Of a stretch of DNA of 64,000 bases, positions 36,388 through 46,350 are shown piece after piece. The notes below the pieces were generated by a model that did no database searches, was not told the DNA's origin, and saw only the letters and a list, made by a program, of their open reading frames with translations. Position 1 is the stretch's first letter. The number at the start of each line of letters is the position of its first letter. A program made the translations under genes and the position numbers. Source of the DNA: Shewanella sp. AS1 (GTDB taxonomy: Bacteria; Pseudomonadota; Gammaproteobacteria; Enterobacterales; Shewanellaceae); the NCBI RefSeq assembly GCF_021412565.1, contig NZ_JAKCLJ010000010.1, positions 52,033 to 116,032 of the forward strand, given 5' to 3'.

Positions 36388-37734
36388 ATGAAAAAATTTT
36401 ATAACCGTCAGAAGGAATTAAAAGCGCTACAAACTGTTTCCGAGCAGATAGTAGAAACAAAGGGGCAACTTAGCGTCATGGTTGGGAGAAGGCGTGTAGG
36501 TAAAACCCGTCTTTTAAATGAAGCTTTTCGCCAAGAAAATACCCAATTCCTTTACCTTTTCATAAGTCGAAAGAGTGAAAGCTCCTTAGTGGCTGAATTT
36601 GTAGAAATCATCAATAGTGAGCTCGGTGTTAAGTTTTTCCAGCCCCAATCATTGCGAGATATTATTGAGTTCTTGTTGGATTATACAAAGCAAAAACCTC
36701 TGACAATCATCATTGACGAGTTTCAAGATATCGACATCGTCAACCCTGCTCTATTCTCCGATATTCAAAATTTATGGGATGCAAACAAGAGAGACTCGAT
36801 GATGCACCTAGTGTGCTGTGGTTCCCTCTACAGCATGATGACGAAGATTTTCAAAGGTAAAGATGAACCTCTATTCAATCGTGATGATAGATTCTTTAAT
36901 ATTCAACCTTTGCAGCCCTCTTATCTTGCTGAGGTCATCAAAGATCACGATCAATTTGATGCTGAAAACATGCTTCGATGGTGGTGTCTATCTGGCGGGA
37001 TACCAAAATACCTTGAGTGGTTAACCCGATTCTCTGCTGAGAACGACAACCTATTTGAGGCGGTGATCTCCGAATTTTCACCGCTAATAAAAGAAGGAAC
37101 TCATCGACTCGTTGAAGATTTTGGCTCAGAACATCGAATTTACTTCGATATTCTTGGTGCGATATCAAAAGGCAATACAAGCCGTGCTCGAATTGAAAAC
37201 TTCTTAGGTGTGAGTGTCGGTGTTCATCTGGAAAAGCTTGATGACGTTTTTGATGTGATTACCAAAAAGCGCCCGATTAGCTCTAAAGAGAACTCACGAG
37301 ATATTCGTTACTCCATTTCTGATCCGTTTTTAAACTTCTGGTTTCGATTCATCCATGCCAACAAAAGTGCTGTTGAGATGGAGAACTACGAGTACATTCG
37401 AAGATATATTGAACGAGATTTCACCGTCTACTCTGGTCTGGAATTAGAGAGCCTGTTTGTCGCAATATTGGTTGAATCAAAGCAATTTGGAAAGATTGGT
37501 GGATACTGGGATGCAAAAGGTCACAATGAGATCGATATAGTGGCTATTAATGATTTAGATAAGAAAATACTCATTGCCGAAGTAAAGAGGCAGCAAAAAC
37601 GTTACAGTGAGGCCAAATTAATAGAGAAATCTCACAGCCTTTTGAAAAAGTTAAATCTAAAAGGTTATGACATTGAATATCGTGGATTTTCATTGGATAA
37701 CTTAGTGGAAACAATGGAAGAGTATCACGCGTGA
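36388..37734 (+). CDS. Archaeal-type AAA ATPase with C-terminal DUF234/PD-(D/E)XK-like domain
   Basis: 448 residues. The ATPase part has Walker A GRRRVGKT (33-40) and Walker B TIIIDEFQDI (D110, E111). A winged-helix-like middle (YFDILGAISKGNTSRARIEN) is followed by FLNFWFRFIHANKS. The C-terminal domain has E381-x-D383 and E398-x-K400 (NEIDIVA and LIAEVKRQ), a plausible PD-(D/E)XK nuclease-like core. Proteins of this ATPase/DUF234 class are common in archaea and scattered in bacteria; their role is largely unknown. It is not a polysaccharide gene and appears to be cargo in this locus, preceded by a perfect palindrome. Confidence 0.88.
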   Translation: MKKFYNRQKELKALQTVSEQIVETKGQLSVMVGRRRVGKTRLLNEAFRQENTQFLYLFISRKSESSLVAEFVEIINSELGVKFFQPQSLRDIIEFLLDYTKQKPLTIIIDEFQDIDIVNPALFSDIQNLWDANKRDSMMHLVCCGSLYSMMTKIFKGKDEPLFNRDDRFFNIQPLQPSYLAEVIKDHDQFDAENMLRWWCLSGGIPKYLEWLTRFSAENDNLFEAVISEFSPLIKEGTHRLVEDFGSEHRIYFDILGAISKGNTSRARIENFLGVSVGVHLEKLDDVFDVITKKRPISSKENSRDIRYSISDPFLNFWFRFIHANKSAVEMENYEYIRRYIERDFTVYSGLELESLFVAILVESKQFGKIGGYWDAKGHNEIDIVAINDLDKKILIAEVKRQQKRYSEAKLIEKSHSLLKKLNLKGYDIEYRGFSLDNLVETMEEYHA

Positions 37735-37843
37735 TCAACACCTGGATGCTTGCGAACTTTTTGCAAAATCACAGTGACACAAACGATTTTTTGCCCTTTT
37801 CGAATAATTAAGTTGAATTTGTAATGCAGGAGCAGTGATAACT

Positions 37844-38455
37844 ATGTATCAAAAGATTTTTCGGTTTAGAGTTTCATTGATGGGCAGTGAGCCGGAAATT
37901 TGGCGGGAAATTGACGTTCCTGATCATTACAATTTTTGGGAGCTGCATATTGCGATACAAGATGCGATGGGGTGGCTTGACTATCATTTACATGAATTCT
38001 CTCCACGTAAGTCAGGTCCAACAAAGGGAATGAGAATTGGACTTCCTGAGTCAGAGCATGATGAAAGCATTATTGCCGGTTGGGAGTTTACCATTAAAAA
38101 ATACTTTACCGCTTTGGGAAACACCATAGATTACGTATACGATTTCGGTGATGACTGGCATCATGAAATCATCTTAGTCGGTATGTTTTTGACTTCTTTG
38201 GATTCAGACTATCCTCAATGTATCGCTGGTGAAATGGCTTGTCCTCCCGAAGATTGTGGTGGTCTGCCTGGCTTTCAGAACTTAGTTGAAATATTGGATG
38301 ACGAGAATCATAAAGAGCATGATGACACGGTTTACTGGCTGAAAAATCATGTTAAGAAATATTGGCCTTATAAATGCGATGCATTTAGTCCCCAAAAGGT
38401 TAAGTTTTCTGATCCTTACCAGCGTTGGCTGAATGCATTTAATCAAGAAGGGTAA
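37844..38455 (+). CDS. Plasmid pRiA4b ORF-3-like protein
   Basis: 203 residues from ATG 37844, with AGGAG 11 bases upstream; a GTG at 37835 is too close to that site. The sequence YQKIFRFRVSLMGSEPEIWR, then WELHIAIQDAMGW, YVYDFGDDWHHEIIL and CPPEDCGGLPGFQNL are the hallmarks of this family. It is often found in mobile elements and its biochemical function is unknown. It lies 109 bp after the ATPase gene and 18 bp before rmlA, so it may have arrived together with the ATPase. Confidence 0.92.
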   Translation: MYQKIFRFRVSLMGSEPEIWREIDVPDHYNFWELHIAIQDAMGWLDYHLHEFSPRKSGPTKGMRIGLPESEHDESIIAGWEFTIKKYFTALGNTIDYVYDFGDDWHHEIILVGMFLTSLDSDYPQCIAGEMACPPEDCGGLPGFQNLVEILDDENHKEHDDTVYWLKNHVKKYWPYKCDAFSPQKVKFSDPYQRWLNAFNQEG

Positions 38456-38473
38456 GGTGTCAAGAAGGATAAG

Positions 38474-39355
38474 ATGAAAGGCATTGTTCTAGCGGGCGGT
38501 ACTGGCACGCGGTTATATCCCATCACCCGTGGTGTGTCTAAACAGCTGCTGCCTGTGTATGACAAACCGATGATCTATTATCCGTTATCTGTGCTTATGC
38601 TGGCGGGGATCCGCGATATTATGCTCATCACTACCCCCGATGAGCAGATGTTATTCCAGCGCTTATTGGGTGATGGCAGTGACTTTGGTATTTCGCTCTC
38701 TTATCAGGTGCAGCTAAAGCCCGAGGGGATCGCACAAGCGTTTATCATTGCAGAAGACTTTATCGGTGATGACAGCGTGTGTTTGGTGCTGGGAGATAAT
38801 GTGTTTTACGGTCAAGGCTTCAGTCCCACACTTAAACAGACTGTCGCTGATCTCAGTAATGTGAATTCAGTGGGAGCTACTATCTTTGCCTATCAGGTCG
38901 ATCATGCTGAGCGATATGGTGTGGTGGAGTTTGATGCTGACTTCAACGCATTGTCCATCGATGAAAAACCGAAAGTTCCCAAATCTAACTGGGCGGTAAC
39001 CGGACTCTATTTTTATGACAATCAAGTCATCAATATCGCCAAAGGATTAATCCCATCTTCGCGTGGCGAGTTGGAAATCACCGAAATCAACCAAGCTTAT
39101 CTTCAGCTCGGCGAATTAAAAGTCGAGCTTTTGGGATGTGGTTTTGCCTGGCTCGACACTGGCACCTTTGACAGTCTGCAGCAGGCTTCCTCTTTTGTGC
39201 AGACCATAGAAACGGTGCAAGGACTAAAGGTCGCTTGTCTTGAAGAGATAGCTTGGCGTAATGGCTGGTTAACCGATGAGGATATTATTCGACTTGCCCA
39301 GCCTATGCTCAATAACAGCTATGGTCAGTACTTACTCTCCCTCGTAAGCTTATAA
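38474..39355 (+). CDS. rmlA: Glucose-1-phosphate thymidylyltransferase
   Basis: 293 residues. [20 protein letters not shown] is the nucleotide-binding start, followed by [31 protein letters not shown] and [32 protein letters not shown] is represented by [16 protein letters not shown]. It makes dTDP-glucose, the first step toward dTDP-L-rhamnose. rmlB, rmlD and rmlC lie about 4.5 kb downstream, separated from rmlA by hipBA, ugd and an epimerase gene. Confidence 0.97.
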   Translation: MKGIVLAGGTGTRLYPITRGVSKQLLPVYDKPMIYYPLSVLMLAGIRDIMLITTPDEQMLFQRLLGDGSDFGISLSYQVQLKPEGIAQAFIIAEDFIGDDSVCLVLGDNVFYGQGFSPTLKQTVADLSNVNSVGATIFAYQVDHAERYGVVEFDADFNALSIDEKPKVPKSNWAVTGLYFYDNQVINIAKGLIPSSRGELEITEINQAYLQLGELKVELLGCGFAWLDTGTFDSLQQASSFVQTIETVQGLKVACLEEIAWRNGWLTDEDIIRLAQPMLNNSYGQYLLSLVSL

Positions 39356-39652
39356 GGTTGAGCCACAGATACAAAGGCATAGCTTTTACTTTGTTGGTCT
39401 TGTCGTAGCGATTCATAGTGCTTAAGTCGGTATTTATTCTTCGAGCTTATGTTACCGATTAATGGTTGATTGTTGTTTTTATTCATTCTGAGGGCATGGC
39501 TGATAAATGGTTGGTTGATCAGTTGTCTTGCAGAGAAACGTCAGAGAGCATCGAATTTTGAGTTAAAATAGCGATAAATGATTTGATTTGCTATTATTGT
39601 GTCAATTATTTCGTTTGTGAATACATATTTGTCACTATGGTAGCAATTATTT

Positions 39653-39928
39653 ATGCTTGATTTATACACGGCTTTTGATGTTCAAATAGAATTGCGCGAT
39701 TTCATCAGCCAATCTAGAAAGCAAAAAAAATGGTCGGTTGAAGAGTTATCGACTCGCTCAGGTGTACCTTATGGCACTATTAGGAAGTTCGAAACCACGG
39801 GTAATATTTCACTTAGACAGTTTTTAATGCTTTATGAAGCAGTCGGAGAGTTAAAGAAGATCCGTACTCTGACAAAAGTAGAGAGTGAGCAGCCTAGTAG
39901 CATCGAAGAGGTATTAAAAAATGCTTGA
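39653..39928 (+). CDS. hipB: HipB-like antitoxin (XRE-family HTH)
   Basis: 91 residues with a central helix-turn-helix (KKWSVEELSTRSGVPYGTIR, followed by KFETTGNISLRQFLML). It overlaps the hipA-like gene by 8 bp, the usual arrangement of a HipBA toxin-antitoxin pair, in which the antitoxin binds the operator and neutralises the kinase. The 297-bp gap upstream (39356-39652) would hold the promoter and operator; no clear palindrome was identified there. Confidence 0.88.
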   Translation: MLDLYTAFDVQIELRDFISQSRKQKKWSVEELSTRSGVPYGTIRKFETTGNISLRQFLMLYEAVGELKKIRTLTKVESEQPSSIEEVLKNA

Positions 39929-41156
39929 GACGGCATTAGGTGTTAATCGAACATTTTCAGATGGTTCTAAAGTGCTTGTTGGCACTCTGGCAGAAAATAG
40001 AACAGGTACCTATTTTCAGTTCGATGAAAACTATTTAGCTCAACATGCTGCTTCAATTTCTCCTTTCAATATCAGTGCTGATCTCTCTTTGCAAAAAGCG
40101 CCGAAAGAGCCTCATTATGGTGTTCATGGGGTATTTGGCGACAGTCTTCCCGATGGATGGGGGCTGTATCTGATGGACAGGGTATTTAGACAAAATGGTT
40201 ATAATCCACAGCAGATCACAGCGTTAGAGCGTTTAGCTTATATTGGCGATCACTGCCTTGGCGCTTTATCTTATGAACCGGCAATGAGCTTGCTTGAATC
40301 AAGAGTAAGCGATGTTGAACTCATTACGTTAGGGCAAGAGGCGGTCAACGAGTTTGAAGGAACAGAATCGAGATTCATTGAGCATCTGATGAATGCTGGG
40401 GGCTCTGGTGGTGCACGTCCGAAATTGAGTGTGACTAAACTCAATGATGGTCGATATTCGACGCTCCCTGATGCCATTGGTGAAAAACTGATTGTGAAAT
40501 TGACTTCTGAAAAATTCGACTTAAAACATTCAGAAAGTTTGGTTGAATATGTCTATATGCAAATGGCGAGTAATTTAGGCATTAATACCCCCAAATTTGA
40601 ATTGATTGAAGTCGGCGCGGGAAGATGGTGGTTACAACAAACTCGATTTGATTGTACCTCTCAAGGTAAGTATCACATGATTTCAGCTTGCGGTTTGTTG
40701 GATGCTTCATTTCGAGAGCCATCGCTAGATTATGTCGATCTTGTTAAGGCGACTCGAATATTGTGTGGGGTGGGAGAGGCGAGAAAATTGGTGAAACGAG
40801 CCTTGTTCAATTTCATCATGGTTAACCAAGATGATCATTCTAAAAATTTTGCCTTTTTAGCCGACGATGATGATCAGTGGAAACTCTCTCCATTTTACGA
40901 CATTGTTTATAGCCCTTCGCCATATAAAGAACATATGACGTCTTTTCATGGTAATGGACGCACCCCAAAACAAGCATTAAGCATATTGGCGGGGCAGGCC
41001 GGTTATTCAAGCGATAAACCATTACGCGAAATGTTAGAGGAAATTTATCTCGAGACCCGAAATTTTGCTCAAGAAGCAAAAAATTTAGGTATACCCTCTC
41101 AATTAATCTTAACCATAGATAACCACATGACAGAAATGTGGAATAGCATTCGTTAA
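39921..41156 (+). CDS. hipA: HipA-family serine/threonine kinase toxin
   Basis: 411 residues. An N-terminal HipA subdomain (HGVFGDSLPDGWGLYLMDRV) precedes the kinase core. A glycine-rich loop, NAGGSGGARPKL (S162 in the loop), the catalytic motif NQDDHSKNF (N302, D304, H306, K308, N309) and the metal-binding D327 in SPFYDIV are all present, so the kinase looks active. E. coli HipA phosphorylates glutamyl-tRNA synthetase; the target here is unknown. The pair is unrelated to sugar metabolism and is probably acquired cargo. Confidence 0.93.
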   Translation: MLETALGVNRTFSDGSKVLVGTLAENRTGTYFQFDENYLAQHAASISPFNISADLSLQKAPKEPHYGVHGVFGDSLPDGWGLYLMDRVFRQNGYNPQQITALERLAYIGDHCLGALSYEPAMSLLESRVSDVELITLGQEAVNEFEGTESRFIEHLMNAGGSGGARPKLSVTKLNDGRYSTLPDAIGEKLIVKLTSEKFDLKHSESLVEYVYMQMASNLGINTPKFELIEVGAGRWWLQQTRFDCTSQGKYHMISACGLLDASFREPSLDYVDLVKATRILCGVGEARKLVKRALFNFIMVNQDDHSKNFAFLADDDDQWKLSPFYDIVYSPSPYKEHMTSFHGNGRTPKQALSILAGQAGYSSDKPLREMLEEIYLETRNFAQEAKNLGIPSQLILTIDNHMTEMWNSIR

Positions 41157-41404
41157 TATGCTTTTCATTAGGGAGATATCCATAGGTTGAGACTGAAATA
41201 TTGTCTAGTTTATGAATCAGTTTCAGCCATTAATATGGTTTATCGATACGATAAATGGGTCATTAAGTGGTCTTTGTGTGGATAGAAGTATCGCATTAGA
41301 GTTTTTTCTTGGAATTGCTAATTGATTACCAGAATTTATCTCCTATTGCTTGGACTAAAATGATAAAGTACTGACAATTTTAGCTTTTGATGATGGGATA
41401 GAAG

Positions 41405-42571
41405 ATGAAAATTGCTATTGCGGGCACAGGTTATGTGGGCCTCTCCAATGCCATGCTGCTTGCTCAGCATAATCAAGTGGTTGCCGTTGATATCGTTCCT
41501 GAGAAGGTGGAGATGCTTAACCAGAAGCGATCTCCCATTGTGGACAGTGAGATTGAAGATTTTTTAGCGAACAAGCCACTTAATTTTACCGCGACTTTAG
41601 ATACGCAGGTTGCCTATAAAGATGCTGACTATGTGGTAATTGCCACGCCCACCGATTATGACGTGCAGACCAACTACTTTAATACCTCTTCAGTGGAAGC
41701 TGTGATTAAGGATGTGATGGCGATTAATCCCGGTGCTGTGATGGTGATTAAATCCACCGTGCCTGTGGGTTACACTGAGCGGATCAAGCAGGAGCTTAAT
41801 TGCGATAATCTGCTCTTTTCGCCCGAGTTTTTACGTGAGGGCAAAGCCCTGTATGACAACTTGTATCCGTCTCGGATCATAGTCGGTGAGCGCTCGCAGC
41901 GGGCTAAGATCTTCGCCGATTTATTAGTCGAGGGCGCAGTAAAACAAGAGATCCCCGTGCTCTTTACCGATTCGACCGAGGCCGAAGCGGTTAAGTTGTT
42001 TTCTAATACCTATTTAGCGCTGCGTGTTGCCTACTTCAATGAATTAGATTCCTATGCAGAAACCCATGGTTTGGATGCGCGCCAGATTATTGAAGGGGTA
42101 GGGCTAGATCCTCGTATTGGTAACCATTACAACAATCCCTCCTTTGGTTATGGGGGCTATTGCTTACCTAAAGATACCAAGCAGCTGCTGGCCAATTACC
42201 AGGATGTGCCCAATAACATTATTGGCGCCATTGTCGATGCCAACCGCACCCGTAAAGATTTTATTGCCGATTCGATTCTAAAACGCCAGCCAAAAGTTGT
42301 GGGTATTTACCGCCTGATCATGAAGGCGGGCTCAGACAATTTCCGCGCGTCCAGTATTCAAGGGATCATGAAACGTCTCAAGGCGAAAGGCATTGAGGTG
42401 GTGGTGTATGAGCCTGTATTGGAGGAGGCGGAGTTTTTCCATTCTAAAGTGATCAAAGATTTAGACGAGTTTAAGGCCTGCTGCGATGTGATTGTCTCTA
42501 ACCGTATGGTGGATGAGATCCGTGATGTGGCCGATAAGGTCTATACCCGCGATCTGTTTGGTTCTGACTAA
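41405..42571 (+). CDS. ugd: UDP-glucose 6-dehydrogenase
   Basis: 388 residues, the short form common in capsule loci. The NAD-binding start is [26 protein letters not shown] and [20 protein letters not shown] follow. The catalytic cysteine is C253 in [12 protein letters not shown]. It oxidises UDP-glucose to UDP-glucuronate with two NAD. The epimerase gene downstream can turn the product into UDP-galacturonate. It starts about 250 bp after hipA. Confidence 0.97.
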   Translation: MKIAIAGTGYVGLSNAMLLAQHNQVVAVDIVPEKVEMLNQKRSPIVDSEIEDFLANKPLNFTATLDTQVAYKDADYVVIATPTDYDVQTNYFNTSSVEAVIKDVMAINPGAVMVIKSTVPVGYTERIKQELNCDNLLFSPEFLREGKALYDNLYPSRIIVGERSQRAKIFADLLVEGAVKQEIPVLFTDSTEAEAVKLFSNTYLALRVAYFNELDSYAETHGLDARQIIEGVGLDPRIGNHYNNPSFGYGGYCLPKDTKQLLANYQDVPNNIIGAIVDANRTRKDFIADSILKRQPKVVGIYRLIMKAGSDNFRASSIQGIMKRLKAKGIEVVVYEPVLEEAEFFHSKVIKDLDEFKACCDVIVSNRMVDEIRDVADKVYTRDLFGSD

Positions 42572-42714
42572 AAAAAGAACTGACATGTGTATAACGGGCT
42601 GAGCGTATAACAGGCTAAGCTTGTTATAGAGACTCTAGTGTTAGCGTTAATTGATGCAAGGTGTGTCGATTAACAATAAGTGCGATAAGCACTAAGAAAA
42701 TGGTTGAGAAAGCA

Positions 42715-43719
42715 ATGAAATACCTAGTAACAGGCGCCGCGGGTTTTATCGGCAGTGCCGTGGTTGAAAAGCTAATCGCGGCAGGCCATGAGGTGATTGG
42801 TGTCGATAACATCAATGACTATTACGATGTGAAGTTAAAGCATGCCCGTTTAGACAGGATTACCCATCCTCATTTCAAGCTGATTAAGCTGGATATCGCC
42901 GATAGACAAGCGTTGCAGCAGTTGTTTAATGATCAGCAGTTTGACAGGGTGATCCACCTTGCGGCCCAGGCCGGGGTGCGTTACTCCATTGAGAATCCCC
43001 ATGCCTATGCCGACGCTAACTTGGTCGGCCACTTAAACATCCTAGAAGGTTGTCGTCACACAAAGGTTCAGCATCTGGTGTATGCTTCATCCAGCTCGGT
43101 TTATGGCTTAAATGCCAAGACCCCCTTTGCAACCTCAGACAGTGTGGATCATCCTGTGTCTTTGTACGCTGCCACCAAGAAATCCAACGAATTAATGGCG
43201 CACAGTTATTCTCATCTGTATGACATCCCCACCACTGGGCTGCGTTTCTTTACTGTGTATGGCAGCTGGGGCAGGCCTGATATGGCGCCTTTCATTTTCA
43301 CCAAAAAGATCCTCGATGGCGACACCATAGACATCAACAACAATGGCGACATGTGGCGTGATTTCACCCATGTGGATGACATAGTCGAAGGCGTGGTGCG
43401 TATCGCCGATGTTATCCCGACGCGAGATAGATCTTGGACAGTGGAACAGGGTTCACCCGCTTCCAGCTCAGCCCCATATGCCGTGTATAACATAGGCCAT
43501 GGTTCGCCCATTAATTTGATGGAGTTCGTGAAAACCATAGAAACTGAGTTAGGCATAGAGGCGAAGAAAAACTTCAGAGAGATGCAGCCTGGGGATGTGT
43601 ATCAGACCTATGCCGATGTGGAAGATCTCTTTGCCGCGACCGGCTATAAGCCGCAAGTGTCGGTAAAAGAAGGGGTGGCTGAGTTTATCAGTTGGTACCG
43701 CGATTTTTATCGTAAGTAG
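42715..43719 (+). CDS. UDP-glucuronate 4-epimerase family protein
   Basis: 334 residues from ATG 42715 (GAGAAAGC upstream), so the protein begins [20 protein letters not shown]; the frame is open back to 42661, but that part has no family character. Catalytic residues lie in YASSSSVYG and SLYAATKKSNE (YxxxK). FFTVYGSWGRPDMAPFIFTK and DFTHVDDIVEGV match the CapI/LspL group of UDP-GlcA 4-epimerases. ugd is directly upstream, which supports UDP-GlcA as the substrate. Confidence 0.92.
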   Translation: MKYLVTGAAGFIGSAVVEKLIAAGHEVIGVDNINDYYDVKLKHARLDRITHPHFKLIKLDIADRQALQQLFNDQQFDRVIHLAAQAGVRYSIENPHAYADANLVGHLNILEGCRHTKVQHLVYASSSSVYGLNAKTPFATSDSVDHPVSLYAATKKSNELMAHSYSHLYDIPTTGLRFFTVYGSWGRPDMAPFIFTKKILDGDTIDINNNGDMWRDFTHVDDIVEGVVRIADVIPTRDRSWTVEQGSPASSSAPYAVYNIGHGSPINLMEFVKTIETELGIEAKKNFREMQPGDVYQTYADVEDLFAATGYKPQVSVKEGVAEFISWYRDFYRK

Positions 43720-43724
43720 CTGTC

Positions 43725-43755
43725 GAGCTACGGGCTACGAGTTAGGAGTTACGAA
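43725..43755. repeat. GAGCTACGAG-type short repeat, second site
   Basis: GAGCTACGGGCTACGAGTTA follows the epimerase stop codon by a few bases and closely matches a stretch at 9953-9973 after the RssB-like gene. Both sites are directly downstream of coding regions. Confidence 0.6.
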
Positions 43756-43840
43756 CAAGGGCAAATGGTGGATAATCCTTATTTTAGGCAAAGAGTTAGC
43801 TAACTGATTTTTTCTCGCTTATCGGGCATAAACACAAGGC

Positions 43841-44854
43841 ATGAAGATTCTAGTAACAGGCGGGGCGGGATTTATCGGCTCTGCTGTGATCCGTTATATC
43901 ATTGAGCACACACAAGACAGTGTGGTTAATCTCGATAAGCTGACCTATGCAGGCAATTTGGCCGCTTTGGCTGTAATTGAGCATAGCCCCAAATACTGGT
44001 TCGAACGCGTCGATATTTGTGACAGAGCCGAACTCGATAGGATTTTCTCTCAATATCAGCCTGATGCCGTGATGCACCTCGCCGCTGAGTCTCATGTCGA
44101 TCGTTCAATTTCTGGACCTGCTGACTTTATTCAAACCAATATCGTCGGTACTTACCAGTTATTAGAGGCGGCGCGGGAATATTGGCAAGCGTTATCGGAA
44201 GACGCAAAAAGTGCATTTCGCTTTCATCATATTTCTACCGACGAAGTATTTGGCGATCTGCCCCATCCCGATGATGGCTTGCAAGCATTGCCGCAGTTTA
44301 CAGAATGCTCTTCCTATGCACCCAGCAGCCCATATTCGGCCTCTAAAGCATCCAGCGATCACTTAGTACGTGCCTGGCAGCGCACTTATGGTTTACCGGT
44401 TCTCGTCACTAATTGCTCCAATAACTATGGCCCATATCAGTTTCCTGAAAAGCTTATTCCATTGGTGATCCTCAACGCCTTGGCGGGGAAAACACTGCCC
44501 GTTTATGGCAATGGCACTCAGATCCGCGATTGGCTCTATGTGGACGATCATGTCAGGGCGCTATACAAAGTGCTGACCCAAGGGCAGGTTGGAGAAACCT
44601 ACAATATTGGCGGCCATAACGAGAAACGTAACCTTGAGGTGGTGCAAGCTATCTGTCGTATTCTCGATGAATTAGTGCCGCAAGACACTTCTTATGCTGA
44701 GCTGATAGAATTTGTGACAGACCGTCAGGGACACGATCGCCGCTACGCCATCGATGCCAGCAAGATAGGTCGCGAACTGGGTTGGCAACCGCTGGAAACT
44801 TTTGAAACTGGCCTGCGTAAAACCGTTGAGTGGTATTTGAATAATCGAACCTAG
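43841..44854 (+). CDS. rmlB: dTDP-glucose 4,6-dehydratase
   Basis: 337 residues, typical of the family. [20 protein letters not shown] begins the Rossmann fold; [23 protein letters not shown] and [17 protein letters not shown] (YxxxK) form the active site; [20 protein letters not shown] is a family hallmark. It makes dTDP-4-keto-6-deoxyglucose. rmlD follows after a 29-bp spacer. Confidence 0.97.
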   Translation: MKILVTGGAGFIGSAVIRYIIEHTQDSVVNLDKLTYAGNLAALAVIEHSPKYWFERVDICDRAELDRIFSQYQPDAVMHLAAESHVDRSISGPADFIQTNIVGTYQLLEAAREYWQALSEDAKSAFRFHHISTDEVFGDLPHPDDGLQALPQFTECSSYAPSSPYSASKASSDHLVRAWQRTYGLPVLVTNCSNNYGPYQFPEKLIPLVILNALAGKTLPVYGNGTQIRDWLYVDDHVRALYKVLTQGQVGETYNIGGHNEKRNLEVVQAICRILDELVPQDTSYAELIEFVTDRQGHDRRYAIDASKIGRELGWQPLETFETGLRKTVEWYLNNRT

Positions 44855-44883
44855 TGGCAAGCTGTTCGGCAAGGGATCCAGCG

Positions 44884-45789
44884 ATGAAAGTACTAATTAC
44901 CGGCAGTAGTGGCCAAGTTGGTCGCGCTCTGGTGGCGCATTTGAAAAGACAATGGCAGGGTAAAGCCCAGCTTCTGGCATTGGATGCCAAAGAGTTGGAT
45001 ATTACACAGCAAGCGGCCGTCATGGTTGTGGTGAGAGCCTTCTTGCCTGATGTGATCATCAACGCCGCTGCGTATACTGCGGTAGATAAAGCCGAATCTG
45101 ACGAAATGACCGCCTACAGTGTTAACTGCGATGGAGCTAAGTACTTAGCCCAAGCGGCCTCTGAAGTCGGCGCCTGTATCTTACACATATCAACCGATTA
45201 TGTGTTTGATGGCAACAAAGCCGAGTGCTATCACGAAGCGGATTTTCCTGTACCTCAAAACGTCTATGGCAGGAGTAAATTGGCCGGAGAACTGGCGGTG
45301 ATTAATGCTTGTCCAAGGCATGTTATCTTGCGTACTTCATGGGTGTTTGCAGAGCAGGGCAATAACTTTGTCAATACCATGTTGAGCTTAGCCAAGACCC
45401 GAGAGAGTGTGAGTGTAGTCTCCGATCAATTTGGCAGTCCCACCTATGCCGGTGATATCGCCAGTGTATTAATCGAGATCGCTGAACAAATCGTTGAGGG
45501 GAAGCAAGCCTGGGGTATATATCATTATTCGGGTTTGCCCCATGTCAGCTGGTATGATTTTGCTAGGGCGATATTCGAGCAGGCCAAGGAGCAGGGCTTA
45601 ATCAGTCAACCACCAAGGTTAAAGGCGATTTCAAGTGATGACTATCCCACTCCGACCAAGAGGCCTGCGAATACGCGGTTAGATTGCCAAAAAATTGAGG
45701 CCAACTTTGGCATTAAGCCATCTGACTGGCAAGCTGCACTGGAGCTGCTTATCGCCCGTAAAATATCATCATCTGCTGGAAACCTCTAA
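44884..45789 (+). CDS. rmlD: dTDP-4-dehydrorhamnose reductase
   Basis: 301 residues from ATG 44884, with AAGGGA upstream; a GTG at 44854 would add 10 unrelated residues. MKVLITGSSGQVGRALVAHL is the cofactor-binding start. VIINAAAYTAVDKAESD, HISTDYVFDG and NVYGRSKLAGE (YxxxK) are the reductase motifs, and TRPANTRLDC is represented by TKRPANTRLDCQKIE. It performs the last step to dTDP-L-rhamnose. Confidence 0.97.
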   Translation: MKVLITGSSGQVGRALVAHLKRQWQGKAQLLALDAKELDITQQAAVMVVVRAFLPDVIINAAAYTAVDKAESDEMTAYSVNCDGAKYLAQAASEVGACILHISTDYVFDGNKAECYHEADFPVPQNVYGRSKLAGELAVINACPRHVILRTSWVFAEQGNNFVNTMLSLAKTRESVSVVSDQFGSPTYAGDIASVLIEIAEQIVEGKQAWGIYHYSGLPHVSWYDFARAIFEQAKEQGLISQPPRLKAISSDDYPTPTKRPANTRLDCQKIEANFGIKPSDWQAALELLIARKISSSAGNL

Positions 45790-45801
45790 GAGAGTTTTTG
45801 T

Positions 45802-46350
45802 ATGAAAGTGTCTGCAACCCCGATCGCCGATGTCAAAGTCATCGAGCCGACAGTATTTGGCGATGAGCGCGGTTTCTTTATGGAAAGCTGGAATCAAAGG
45901 GAGTTTGAGGCCAAGGTGACAGGTCATCCCGTTGCCTTTGTTCAGGATAATCACTCAAAGTCGAAACGGGGTACCCTGCGTGGCTTGCATTACCAACTTG
46001 AGCACACCCAGGGAAAATTAGTTCGGGTGATCTCAGGTGAGGTTTTTGATGTCGCGGTGGATCTACGTAAAGATTCGCCCACCTTTGGCCAATGGGTAGG
46101 GGAGTATCTCTCGGCTGAAAATAAGCGCCAGATGTGGATCCCGCCCGGGTTCGCCCATGGCTTTTATGTCACCAGTGATGAAGCCGAGTCTGTTTATAAG
46201 TGCACCGATTATTATCATCCACAGTCAGAAGTCTCCATATTGTGGAACGATACAAGGCTGGATATCGCATGGCCTTTTCAAACGGCGCCTTTGCTTTCAA
46301 CGAAAGATGCTGATGCCTTGTCATTGAGTGAATTCGTGAAAAAGCGTTAG
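45802..46350 (+). CDS. rmlC: dTDP-4-dehydrorhamnose 3,5-epimerase
   Basis: 182 residues, normal for RmlC. FGDERGFFMESWNQREFE, FVQDNHSKSKRGTLRGLHYQ and GKLVRVISGEVFDVAVDLR form the cupin core with the catalytic His in LRGLHYQ; WIPPGFAHGFYV is the second hallmark. It starts 12 bp after rmlD, so rmlB-rmlD-rmlC are probably cotranscribed. It is the last gene of the polysaccharide region. Confidence 0.97.
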   Translation: MKVSATPIADVKVIEPTVFGDERGFFMESWNQREFEAKVTGHPVAFVQDNHSKSKRGTLRGLHYQLEHTQGKLVRVISGEVFDVAVDLRKDSPTFGQWVGEYLSAENKRQMWIPPGFAHGFYVTSDEAESVYKCTDYYHPQSEVSILWNDTRLDIAWPFQTAPLLSTKDADALSLSEFVKKR

